Shown piece after piece: positions 12,263 to 23,000 of a DNA stretch of 64,000 nucleotides. Below the pieces are notes generated by a model. The model made no database searches. It saw only the letters and a program-made list of their open reading frames with translations, and was not told the origin of the DNA. Source of the DNA: Rostratula benghalensis (lineage: Eukaryota > Chordata > Aves > Charadriiformes > Rostratulidae); the NCBI GenBank assembly GCA_013399305.1, contig VXAI01000163.1:765209-829208 (forward strand), given 5' to 3'. The position numbers and the translations under genes are program-made. Every line of letters begins with the position of its first letter. Positions within the stretch are counted from its first letter, which is position 1.

Positions 12263-13124
12263 GTCTATTTTTACTAATTGAGTTTACTTGTGTTTGGGCA
12301 CTGTACCAGCTACTCAGCAAGTCCAGGAGATTAATGTAAAAGCCTCTCTGCATTTAGAAAGTATAGGCTCTCTAGATTTACAGCTGCTTATTCTGAGGGA
12401 GGATGACTGCCTTCGAGTAACAGATGGCTTTGTGAGCTGCACTGATAATGAAAATTATACAATTTGCCTCTTACCATTAAGATAAAGCAGAGAGGCAGAA
12501 TAAAAGAAAAAGCAATGTATTCACTTTCTACAAACCACATACCTGAGTATGGGCTGGGGCTGGGGGGAAGTCCAGACAAAACTGAAGGCTATCAATAGTC
12601 TTGGAAATTCACATGAGGAAAAACTTGCATAAAATAACCTGGCCTGATCTGGACTGTGAAAGCATCGGCCCCTGTAATGTTAGAATTTATAGCTTTAATC
12701 TTCTTAAGAGCTGCATGGCTCTTCTCACATGCGGGGAAAACAGATTTGATGTTTCTGAGATGAAAACTACTGAGCTGAACTTAGCTTGCTATTGGCCAGA
12801 AGCATTTGGAAACCTAATAAAGCATTCCATTAAAATCTTGGCATTTTAGTAACACAAAAGAAATAAGCTTCTCAAAATGCGAGTCCAAGGCAAAAGGACA
12901 CCTGTTTGGGGGGGGGGGGGAGGGCAGTTAATGGAATTTGGATTTTAACAAAATTTGCAATGAGTTATAAATAGATCAAAGGAAATGCAAGGTGGAATGG
13001 AACAATAAATGCTTGATGTAACTAGCAATGTGACATTCTTCGTTATTTAAACTTTATTATATTTGTAGACATTGTTTCATGTTCTTTTAAACCTCATACA
13101 TTGTACTGGAAAAAGTACAACACT
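12263..13124. other. Unique sequence with a G13 run
   Basis: No gene is seen. A run of thirteen G lies at 12,908-12,920 and is followed by AGGG, a potential quadruplex-forming spot. The rest is AT-rich unique DNA. Confidence 0.5.
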
Positions 13125-13192
13125 CATCACTGACTAGCTGTGTGGTCTCTAACAGGTAACATAAGGCCTGACTTCTTAAAATTATGAGGATC
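13125..13192 (+). mobile_element. Possible MIR SINE core fragment
   Basis: The words 'tcactgactagctgtgtgg' and, further on, 'ttaaaattatgagga' follow the order of the MIR core ('actagctgtgtgacc...caagt...taaaatgagga'). Divergence is high and the fragment is short. An ancient MIR/CORE-SINE relic is the likeliest explanation. Confidence 0.35.
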
Positions 13193-13361
13193 TACAACCA
13201 CAGCTGAGACTGAAGTGACCTGCTAGTATTCTGGGCTTTAGATGACCAGCTTTACTCTGAAAAACAAAACTCTGTTAAGGGTGTCTAGGCTGCAATTTTT
13301 GCTGCACAGGAAGCCCACGCTGAACACCTTTATGGACCTATAGTCAGTTTATGTTTTGATT

Positions 13362-13621
13362 TCATCTAAGAGACATAACTAATATTTCTGTAGAAAAGGA
13401 CATAATGCTCCTAGCGATGGTATGGTCTATGAATTCAAAGCTGTAGCATAGCTGAACAGGGGTGATGATCTTGCCAGTAGTGGTAAAACCTTGTACTGTA
13501 CCATTTGGGCAAATGAGACAAGAGCTGCCTGGTGCCAGGTGCGCTGTCGTGAGTCCACGCTTGCCTCCTCCGCCAAGGTACCGTGCAAAGGAGCCTCCTA
13601 AACTACCGGTTTTACTGTGCT
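13362..13621 (-). other. Exon-like open block (minus), unrecognised
   Basis: On the minus strand, a TTTGTTTGTTTGCCTGCAG acceptor is followed by a frame of 86 codons ending at TGA (13,362-13,364). The block has about six CpG in 13,540-13,610, more than its surroundings. The peptide contains a Gly-rich stretch (YLGGGGKRGL) and 'APGSSCLICPNG'. A minus-strand AATAAA lies about 300 bases downstream (13,053-13,058), so the layout would suit a terminal exon with 3' UTR. I recognise no family, and chance remains possible. Confidence 0.2.
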
Positions 13622-16600
13622 CTGCAGGCAAACAAACAAACAGAAATAAAGACTTATAATCAAGCATAAAAGCAGCAAGGCTTCATAACCAACCCTTAAA
13701 TGAGAGGTCTCTCGCTAGGATTCATTGAAGGGGTTTGAGGCTTTGTCACCAAGTAAACAACGTTAATTCCAACATGCTTTGAAAAGTCTTGGTCCTGTCT
13801 ATACTGGCAAAGCTAACCAAGAAAGCTACCATAGTTTTCCTGCAGATGGTTATATCTAAGTCAGATCTTCTAATTACAGTTTACTTATAAGCTGCCCTAT
13901 AGAAGCAGACAGTACATAGGCTATCTTCTGGAAAGCTTGTAGTTAAAACCCTGGGATGCCTGTAGTGATAATCAGGTAAAAATCAAATGCCTGCAAACAA
14001 ATTTTAGCTTGGATTTTACCCCACCTGGAGAACTGGAGCATTGAATCTGGATCACAGGGCAGGTGTGAATGGGTCTTACCAGGTGACACAAGCTCATCCC
14101 ACTGTAGATGACCGCACAGAGTTCACTTATGCAATTCCATTTTTCTGCCCTTTCCAAAGAAATTCAACTTCACACAGTTGAACATTGTGGGGATGTTCAT
14201 AAATTGGCTGCTAACAAGGCTGGTGTGCTTTATTTTTTGTGGTGCTAACATATGAAGAGCTATCTACTGTAACAGATGCTCTTTGACAGTGCAAAATAAT
14301 AGCACTCAGACTTAAACTGTGAATTATAAACAATCCCTCTCTAACTACAAAATGAATACACAAAACGGGGAGGCCTGACAACTAAGATATTAGTAAATCA
14401 AGTTGAAGGACACAAATGATTCACTAAAGCTGAGGTAACTAAAATTTTATTCAGTTAACACTACTGTTATTAGAGTTCTCCTGTTCTTTGCCATAATTAG
14501 TAGATATGAAGGAGAGTATTTATATGCAGTACACAGTAAAATCAGTTACTTGTTTCCTTCCTGTGTAAAAACAACAGAAGGTGTTTCTATTCTTTATTAT
14601 CAATTTCTACCAGTACAAAAGCTGCAATATCAATCCTTACTACTGGTAAGATGCCTGGCCACATCAAGACAGTCCTTTCTTTCTCAAGGGACTTCATAAT
14701 TATGTTTTTCCCCACCAAACCACAGACAGGGCCGTGAATTAAAAGTGAACTTGTGGGCCCAGTGGTGCAGCTGCCATGCATTTGATTGCAAACTTACTAG
14801 CACTAATGCCAAGGAGGGGAGTTACAACATAAGCTGAAAATGAGTTCAAGCGTAGCTTTCTGCACAGAACGTCCCTGGTAACCTGGCCACAAAATGCATT
14901 TGATGCACAAAGGTGATTTTTTTCTTAACCTTTAAAGACAATGCATTCTTTCTGCTCTCCCTATCTCTTAATGAAATCCTGACTCAAAGTTCTTCAGAAG
15001 GATACGCTTGGTGAAAATACCTTAGATTACAAGGCCCGCAGCAATATCTGGAGTGACATCTCAAATCTAAAACTTCTTCAGAAAGGACATGAAGGACTTT
15101 GGGGTAATAGAATGTATCCCATGTTACATAGCACAGTGGTTCCTGCTCCACAATGGCAGTCCCTCAGGAATTCCTGAACATCACGGTGGGGGGATGGTGA
15201 ACACAAGGCTGGTTTTGCCAAAAGTGTCCACCTGGCCCCGACCTGCATGAAGGGTAAAATGAGTTAGCAGTTCATCGGTTTCTTCAGCATGCACATTTCT
15301 GTATCGCTCAGTTCAGAATCAGACTTGCAAGGCTTGATTCTTACAGCTTTGGAAGAAGCAGGTATGCCCAAGAGAAGACCAGCAGCTGGCTGCAGGCAGG
15401 ATGTAATACCTTGGTATTTCACGGGGCTCCTGGGCAGGAGTCTCAAACTCCTCTGCATGACAAATGCAGCCAAGGTTTTTCCACACATTTGCACTGCCCG
15501 CATCTCCTACAGTGCCTGCTGCTAGATCCCACACGCCAGAGCTGAACAAAGGTACAAGCTGCTTATCTAGGCCTTGACTGTGTCTGTTAAGGAAGTGGGA
15601 CTAACCTTCTTTCTTCCCAGATGAAGCAGTGAAGCAGGCCCCAACCCCCTCAGTTTTGCCAACACCACCTGTCCAGGGCATGCCCGGAGCCATAGCTTGG
15701 GTGCTCCAAGAACTTCCCAGCATTGAAAGACTTAGCTCAGGAAATGCAAAGGGTCAGGGCTTGCCCTGCAGAGCCTGACAAAAGGGTGCAGGCACACACG
15801 GGGGAAGGAGGCTCTCTCCATTGCACAGAGCTGGCTCCACGGCTCCTTCCCATTTCCCTGGAGATCCAGGGTGTTTGTGTGCACGTTACAAGGAAACCAG
15901 CAGACCAGTTAGCATGCAAGGGGACCTGGCAGTTTCAGTAAAGATTTCTTTAGGTAACGTAGCTAAAGGACTGCTTTCCCTGGCCCTGGACCCTCAGACC
16001 ACAAGCCTCCTACGTGGGATCTAACCCAGCTGCAGGTCAGGTGGTGGGAAGGTCCCTCGGTCCCCACTTGTTATAGCTGACAAGTTAAATTAATCAATTA
16101 GTCTCTTTTTAATGCACACAGCAAAATAACCATACAAATCTGCCACGACAGGCAGTTTGTGCCCCTGATGCAAGCTAAACCCAAAACAGCGGAAGGGTCA
16201 TAAAATAAGGATTAAAGTTCAACAAGAAAGCTGATAATGAAGAAGCCTGCCCAGACTATGCCCTATTCTAGCCAGCATTATGTTATCTTCTAATTTTAGA
16301 GCAGCTGACAATTTTTCCCAGACCAGAAGCTGACAAGAGGCTGAGCAACACCAATGTCATTAAATCTTTGTTTTCAGACGCAGTGTTGTCTCCACACTGC
16401 AAGAAGTTGTTTCAGCATGTGAAATTTTACAGGAAGGCACACACTGTCGGTGGATGCCCATACAGGGAGCTATGTAATATGTTGAAACCATCTGGCATTT
16501 TGTGGTTTTGCAGTATCAGTCAGACGCACTGTCTGGAAACACAGGGCTCAAACCCAGAGTCCTTGATTCGGGTCAGATACCTACAGACGCCGGCAGACTA

Positions 16601-17890
16601 CGAGCCGCAGAATAAAGCACTTAATTAGGCAGATGAAGTTTATGATTGATTTCAAGGCCAGCCAAGCTAGAAGCCTATTACTGTATAGGAAGTTTTAGAA
16701 AATGTAATTATTACGGCATGTTTGATATAGCACACATAGTTCTCATGAAATGCTCCAAAATATCTTTCTAAAGACTCGTTCTGCTGCTGCTTCGCTTTGT
16801 ACCTTCTGACTAAGGAACAGGCCAGATGATATAAGTCCCAACGTGAAGCTTACTGAAAACTGCCACTAAAATTAATAGAGCATAGTTACAGAAGAGTATT
16901 TTGTATGGAATTACCTTCTCCAGAGTGTGAACAATGCTGCTGAAAGCAGGCTCTGGGTTACATTATTCCTGTGATCCAAATTTTTTTAACCAGCTGATGT
17001 CACTGGGGAGATTTCAAGTCTTTATAATTACCGCTCAAGGCCTAGAGGAAGGGGGGAGGAAAGACAATGAAATTACGTTTCATATGTTGATTCAGAGAGT
17101 AACCTGCAGTGGCCTGGTAACTGGCTTCATCTATCAGGAAAAGCAAATTAATTGTCTATCCAGTCAGTTTTATGAGTGGCAGCTCAATTTGCTTTCCCAG
17201 TTAAGCAGGGAAGAAAGTGGCCTTTTGTCACAAACAATTGCTTCCTGCAATGCTGCAGAATAAGATGTAAAACAGGCAAAGAGCTTTGGATACAGATTCC
17301 AACGTCCTACTAAGAAGTAAAATTTCTTTCTTTCATCTTCCCTCGGAGAAGGAATTCAGGTTATGCTCTGCACTAAATTAAAGTGTTCTGCTCAGTTATG
17401 TACATGTACTGCTTTGAAAACTGTTCCTGCTTCTAGGTCAAGGGCTCTCCCTGTGGCTGGGTGCCAGCTTTATCCCTGGACTCCCATAATCCCTTGAAAT
17501 AAATCAACTTTCCATTGAAATCCTCTGCCAGTTCCACTTCAGACTGAAATGTGCTGTCTGTAGCATGATGCTCTTTTATACTTTGGGGGGTGGAGAGGGG
17601 GGGAGAAGAGGCGAAACAATGGCATCATTGTACGCTGGATACAGTTCAATGTTACCCGTGTTGTGTACATTAAAGGCTATCTTTGTACGTTGCACTAACC
17701 CCAGATTTCAGCGTTTATTATTAGAACTAAGAAAAATACCTTCGACCAAAGGAATAATTCGATGGGTTGAAAAGCATCCCAGCTTGTGTGCGTGTGCATG
17801 TATCCCATTACTACTCTGCTCACACAGACTCAAGTGTGTGGATGCATTATACTGCTGCTCAGCCTGGGCAGATGAAGCCCCAAAGATTTT
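13622..17890. other. Unique sequence, no gene recognised
   Basis: This is mixed unique DNA. Short frames on both strands lack known motifs. A TAAT-rich spot lies at 16,085-16,115. The stretch around 16,520-16,600 has faint resemblance to a tRNA-derived SINE head, too weak to call. Near 17,584-17,605 there are several G runs. Confidence 0.5.
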
Positions 17891-17904
17891 TTTCTCTTCC
17901 CTCC

Positions 17905-17931
17905 TTCCCCCCCCCCCCCCACCCCCGCCCT

Positions 17932-17992
<61 letters not shown>

Positions 17993-17999
17993 NCCGCCC
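17905..17999. repeat. Poly(C) tract with an ambiguous base
   Basis: C-rich runs start at about 17,907 (C14, then ACCCCCGCCCTT) and become sixty uninterrupted C at 17,933-17,992, then N at 17,993 and CCGCCC. The N is the only ambiguous base in the window. Such a tract is the C strand of a potential G-quadruplex or i-motif. It stalls sequencing, so its true length is uncertain and an assembly join or collapsed gap may sit here. The Pro-rich and Gly-rich frames that cross it are artefacts of the homopolymer. Confidence 0.95.
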
Positions 18000-18620
18000 T
18001 TAATATCAATTTTCTTCTCTGTGTGTCAAATGAACCTGAATACATTCACACGTTCCTGTGGAAGACTAAAAGCTGTCACTTCATTTGGGGGAACCAGGCA
18101 GCTTTAAACTCAGCTGCAAGAAAGCCCAGATGCTACTACATCTCCAGGGGAAACTTATCTAGTCAGAAAGGGGGAAACTTCTGAACAATAATAACAAAAT
18201 ATAGTTTAAAGATGCTGCTGCCATTCTCCTGCCAGTGCTGAGGTCAGTACTTTGTAGAGTGGGTGCCAGTCAGAAACTGAAGCACTCTCCTCAGAAGACT
18301 GACATTTCTGAAAAGCTCTGCTTTTCCCCAGATCTCAGTAACTTTAAATGGTCTGCCAGTTAAATCAGAACAGCCTGGTATAAAGCCTCCAATTTTCTGA
18401 CAACCTTTATATTCTCTTGGCTCCTACAAGGCCCTAAAGCTGATCGTGTATAATCCTGAACTGAATGTAAAATAAATATGAAAACCTGTCATGATTTTAC
18501 AGTTTTCCAAAGGATATTTCACTAAATAAAAAGAGCTGTATTTTTGGCACACAAACGCTCCATATAAAAATCACAGTTAGCTCTTTAAAATAAAGTTACA
18601 CAATGCTGTACCAGACTCTG
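18000..18620. other. Unique sequence, nothing recognised
   Basis: AT-rich unique DNA without repeats or gene signals beyond scattered AATAAA words. Confidence 0.5.
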
Positions 18621-18960
18621 CCCTCCAAAGTTTCCCCCTGAGTGCTGGGGAGCAGCTGGCTACATCCCCATGAGCCGGTCGGCCCCAAAGGACCCCGTCC
18701 TACTTACCCCTGTGCCACCCCTGTGCCAGCCGGGGTGATGACACCAGGCTGAGCCAGTAGCCCAGCCCCAGCCAGTAGCCCAGACCCAGAGGGTTGCCCC
18801 AGCATGAGGGGGGAGCTGGACCAGTAGCCACGTCTCACCGCAGCTGGGACACATCCCATGCAAGGCCAGCTAAATCCAGCTTTGGCTACTGCTTCCATGC
18901 TTGTGGTGCAGATACAGACGGAGCAAACCATGGCCAAGAGCTCACCCAGCCTTCCTGCCC
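18620..18960. other. GC-rich patch with local near-duplications
   Basis: This patch is richer in C and G than its flanks. It has partial internal repeats, for example CCAGTAGCCCAG twice (about 18,753-18,782) and CCCTGTGCCA twice (about 18,709-18,728). On the minus strand, ACAGGGGTAAGTAGG near 18,700-18,714 is a strong 5' splice-donor match. The short minus frames here are Trp/Gly-rich and not recognisable. It could be an unannotated exon or just GC-rich unique DNA. Confidence 0.3.
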
Positions 18961-19904
18961 TTAGAATCTGTCATCTAAGAAAACAACAATTGTTTGTAGA
19001 AAGCTCTTCCATGCAGCCTGTGTTATTTAGCTGTGTCAAGGCACGGGTCCACAGGACCAGAGCACGGAAATTACTTTAAACCACTGAGAAACTAGGGCTG
19101 CTTTTGGGCTGCAGTGTCTTTTCAGACCTCAGAAAGACCTACAGGTCCAAAGCACAGCTATATGGCCAGTCAGAGGCGTGCAGGTCTAGCAACGTAGGAC
19201 CCAAGTGTGGCAGCCTGGGCAACAGACACGAGGTGCATTTTGACTGAGGCTGTGACCAAACTAACAAAGTATGTATTTGCCACTCAGCAGGAAATCTAGA
19301 AGGCCCATCCTACAAGTCTTGGGGTAGCTCACAGTTAAAATCACTGCAAACTTTGTGCTGTATGGTTGGGAAGGAAGAACGGAGGCAAGGCAAGGAAATT
19401 AAAAAAGGGAAAATATGCGTCATCACTCACAGTGTTTCCAGGTTTGTGCACAGAGATCTTCCATCCAAGGCATCTTGCAGGTTTTTAATGTTACACACCT
19501 GCTTCTTTTATATTCTCCTTCCGCAACAGGGTACAGGCATTTGCACTGAATATAAAACCCACACTAAACCGCACACCTAGGGTTTTAATTTTAGATCAGC
19601 CGGAGTGAACCAACTGGTTTTCCCCTGGGAGCTCTCAGTGGACAGTTTCTTCAGCTAGCTTCACCTCCTTCAGGCCTTCCCTTTAAGTGAGGAGTGCAGC
19701 TGAACCCAAAAATCCAAAGCAAAACTTAGTTGAAACCATTATGTTTCATCTGGTTACGTGTCAAAACCTCAAACCCTGCGCACACAGGGCTCAAATTATA
19801 AACCCATCAGGCTCAGCCCCAGAGCTGGACCCAGCTCTGCCTAGAGTGCCCACAAATCTTTTACAGAAGCTGATAGGAGTTTCAAGTTCATAATGAATAG
19901 CAAA
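18961..19904. other. Unique sequence, nothing recognised
   Basis: No transposon end, RNA gene or convincing frame was seen. Confidence 0.5.
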
Positions 19905-20002
19905 CCCAAAGTGGCCAGGGGACTTTTCCAAGGTCAAGCAGTGAGTGAGAAGGGGAGCTAAGAGAACCACAGTCCCAGCCACTTCACATGCTTTGCTACC
20001 AA
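19905..20002 (-). mobile_element. MIR/CORE-SINE relic (minus orientation)
   Basis: The plus strand shows the reverse complement of a MIR-type SINE in order: 'ggggacttttccaaggtcaa', 'gcagtgagtgag', then 'gggagctaagagaaccacag' and 'tcccagcc'. This matches the well-known 'gacttgcccaaggtcacacagc...agtggcagagctgggattagaaccca' pattern of old core SINEs. These elements were active before birds and mammals separated, so a diverged relic in a bird is expected. Confidence 0.55.
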
Positions 20003-23000
20003 CAGAGGTAGAAACCCACTCTGCTTGAACTTCACTCCATATAGCCTTCGCCAAACCACTCAAAATAACCCTTTTTTTTTTTTTTGCCTGTTAATTGTTT
20101 TAATAAGTCACGTGGCAATGAATGACTAAAAACTACATCATCCCTCTAAGGATTCAGCTGTGGAAAAAGCATCCATTTAGCTGCAGGGTAGTTATTACCG
20201 CATGGCTTTGATTTTGCTACACAATGAACACCCTGTTTATTGAAATGCTTACGTGCTGCTCCTGGTGAAATCATCATCACTTGCAGGTATATGCTGAAGC
20301 TAAAGGAATGAGCTTAGATCCACTCATCCAGACCCCAGATGAGACCTGTCCATTTATCTGGATCTCCACAATGCCCTCAGATGTTGGTTAATGCCCCTTT
20401 ACACGTTTTTTAACACTACCCAAATCTCTGCATCTAAAACATGGAAATAAAATTTCAAGATAAGAAGACACGACTGCAGTTAGAGTACCTGCCCCTCCCA
20501 GTAACTGCTGACTGCCACGGCACAAGGCTCACTGGAGAGCACTGAGATGATTTTAAGTTCACAGCCTAACATAACGTAGCCCCTTTTGAACCTAGACCAT
20601 CCTGCAGTGGTCACTTATTTGCCCGTTTCAAATCGATACTACCAAAGCTTTAATCTCCAAGACTTTTGGCAATGCAGCAAGCAACTGTTCCAGGATCTAG
20701 GCTTAACGCTGAAATACCATCAGGGCTGAGGATTGCTACATATTGCTTTCTAATAGTCCCTGCTGTTTGACACCTGGAATGGCATTAAGGAGCTCTGGCA
20801 CTGCATCCAGAGTTCTCTACCAATAATTGAAAGTGCTTCTACAAAACGGGAAGAAGAGGAGGGGGATGAGCACTCAAGGACTGAGTCTGTTTAAGGTATT
20901 GAAAACATTTCTGTGGGGCGAAGGGTCAGCATTTGACAAATAAGGTATGGCGCTTATATATGCAGTAAAAAAACGAGATTCCAATACTTACCTTTTGCCC
21001 ATCCAGGTTAATTAGGAGTTTGCTGTACTCCCAGCTAGTTTTGCTTGCAGGCAAATTTCTTTTGAGCTCAGCAGCCAGGACCATATCTAGGGCTAAGCTT
21101 TCCCACCATATCACTCCAATATTAAAAGAATTTTTCTGGTTTCCTGATTACAAAATTCTTTTGCTTATTTAGGGCCAGATTCAATAAAAATTCTGTCCAG
21201 CTTCCGCATGATGGAAGGCCACAAAAGCCCTGAAATATTTTGGTTTTGAAGCCTGTGTGGGCTTCCATGGCTCGGATGCTGGGTAAAGCTTCCAGTGAAT
21301 GTGGTCCTCATAAAGCTTTTCAAGGTCCCGCTCCATATGGACCCAGAGATTTCTCTTTATTCTCTCCAGTGTGGATTACAATCCACTTCAGAGAATCCCT
21401 GATTTATGCCTCTAGCTACAAGCTAAATCCTAGAGGAATTGGTCCTTTTCATATCAGGTCACATCCTCTGCAGAACACTGACAGAGAAATTAGTGTTTCT
21501 GAAAAGAGAGCACCACTTACAAAAATCTGGTGTGTTTTGCATGCTTTATATGAATATAAGCGAATGGTAAAATCTAAAAGGAAATTCAATAAACTACTCA
21601 TTATCTATATTCATATGACTAAGCTACACATGGAACGTAGCTTTTATCCTCCATAAAAAATGTACAGATGTTCTATAGAAAACTGTATGAACAAACTTTA
21701 ACCTCACGACTGCTATTATTTTGTAATAAAAGGCTTACAGCATAATGTGAGCTTTTTTTAGAATGTAAGTTCCATGTGAGTAGTGTGTTGTTAATTTAAT
21801 ATTAATGCAATGCACCAGGAAGAAGTCTGCACAGAATCTCAAAGAGAGAGAATCACAGAGCTAGTGCTGCAGACAGGAGATTTGTGGCATGGATTTTATT
21901 TGTTTCAGCACTCAGCACAAAATTCATTGACCAGGATTCCCATTGCCACGGGGCAGTGGATTCATCTACATTTTCACATGCTTTGGCATGAGGATTTTGC
22001 TGCAGCATTCCCACTACTGTTCCTGGGAATCATGTGGTTAAGTCACCTTGCACTGCACTGAAAATTTACCTCTCGCTGTCAAGTGCATATGAATGAGCTG
22101 CTTTTTTGGGAACAGCGAAAGAAAAAAAGAATCCACTGAATAAACTTTTGAATTTCTTTTGCTGAACCATCCTTCAGGTAGCAGGTGTGAAGGCTTTCAC
22201 CAAACTTGCAGATTGCAAATGCGGTACCTGCTTTGCTTGCACCACAAACAAATTAAAGTGGGGGAGCAGAACAGAAATCCAGTTTGATCCATACAGACTC
22301 CCTTTCCCAGTGCCTGAGCCCGCTCCTCTGCAGCACCTGCCAGTCAGAATACCTATCCTGCATTTCTCCAAGGAGTCAGTTCACTGTCTCATCTCCAAAT
22401 GCATTGGTAAAGTAATTTATGGCTCCCATTATTATAATCGCTTAGCACCTTCCAAGCATGTAAAAATAGCAACAATAATCTCTCCCACTTTTCCTTCCTC
22501 AGCACCCCATAGGAGAAAGAGCTTGATTAATCCTGTAGGGGTTATACATGCACTTGTGTGTTTCCATAACTTATGAGGGAGTTTGACATTTCCTGAAAGC
22601 GATGATGTCTACAGACATCTTATTCATTGCAGAAATACATTTCCTCACACTATATACAGCTTCTGGGAAAGCCCTGTGTCCAGAAGCTTCCTTCTAGCAC
22701 TTGACAGTTTCATTGCTGCTGCATAATGCACTTGCCTGCTACCGTGATCGTAAAGGCAGACCCCATCTCAGAAACAGTGAAGGCCATTTCCTTGGAAGCC
22801 TTCCAGGGTCAAATTTGAACACCCACCCAGGGACTCCATGCAATGAAGCAAAACTTCCATGCATAGCAGATGAAAAAAAATGGGGAGACATTTATGAACA
22901 ACAGACCTATGGCAACTTGGGCCCGATAAACTGACAGAGTGCTCCTGTTTGTTCCAGTTTGCTGAGCATGCGATTCCAAACGCAGTTATCATTTTATGTG

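Noticed and set aside
14587..14781. Minus frame ending near an AATAAA-like word
   Set aside because: It is only 64 codons, has no acceptor or recognised family, and AATAAA is common in AT-rich DNA.
16520..16610. Faint tRNA-derived SINE head on the minus strand
   Set aside because: Only a few scattered words match, too weak to separate from chance.
17565..18107. 180-codon plus frame with a long proline run, and the matching glycine-rich minus frame
   Set aside because: The run is only the translation of the poly(C)/poly(G) homopolymer and contains the N. The flanks have no known motif.
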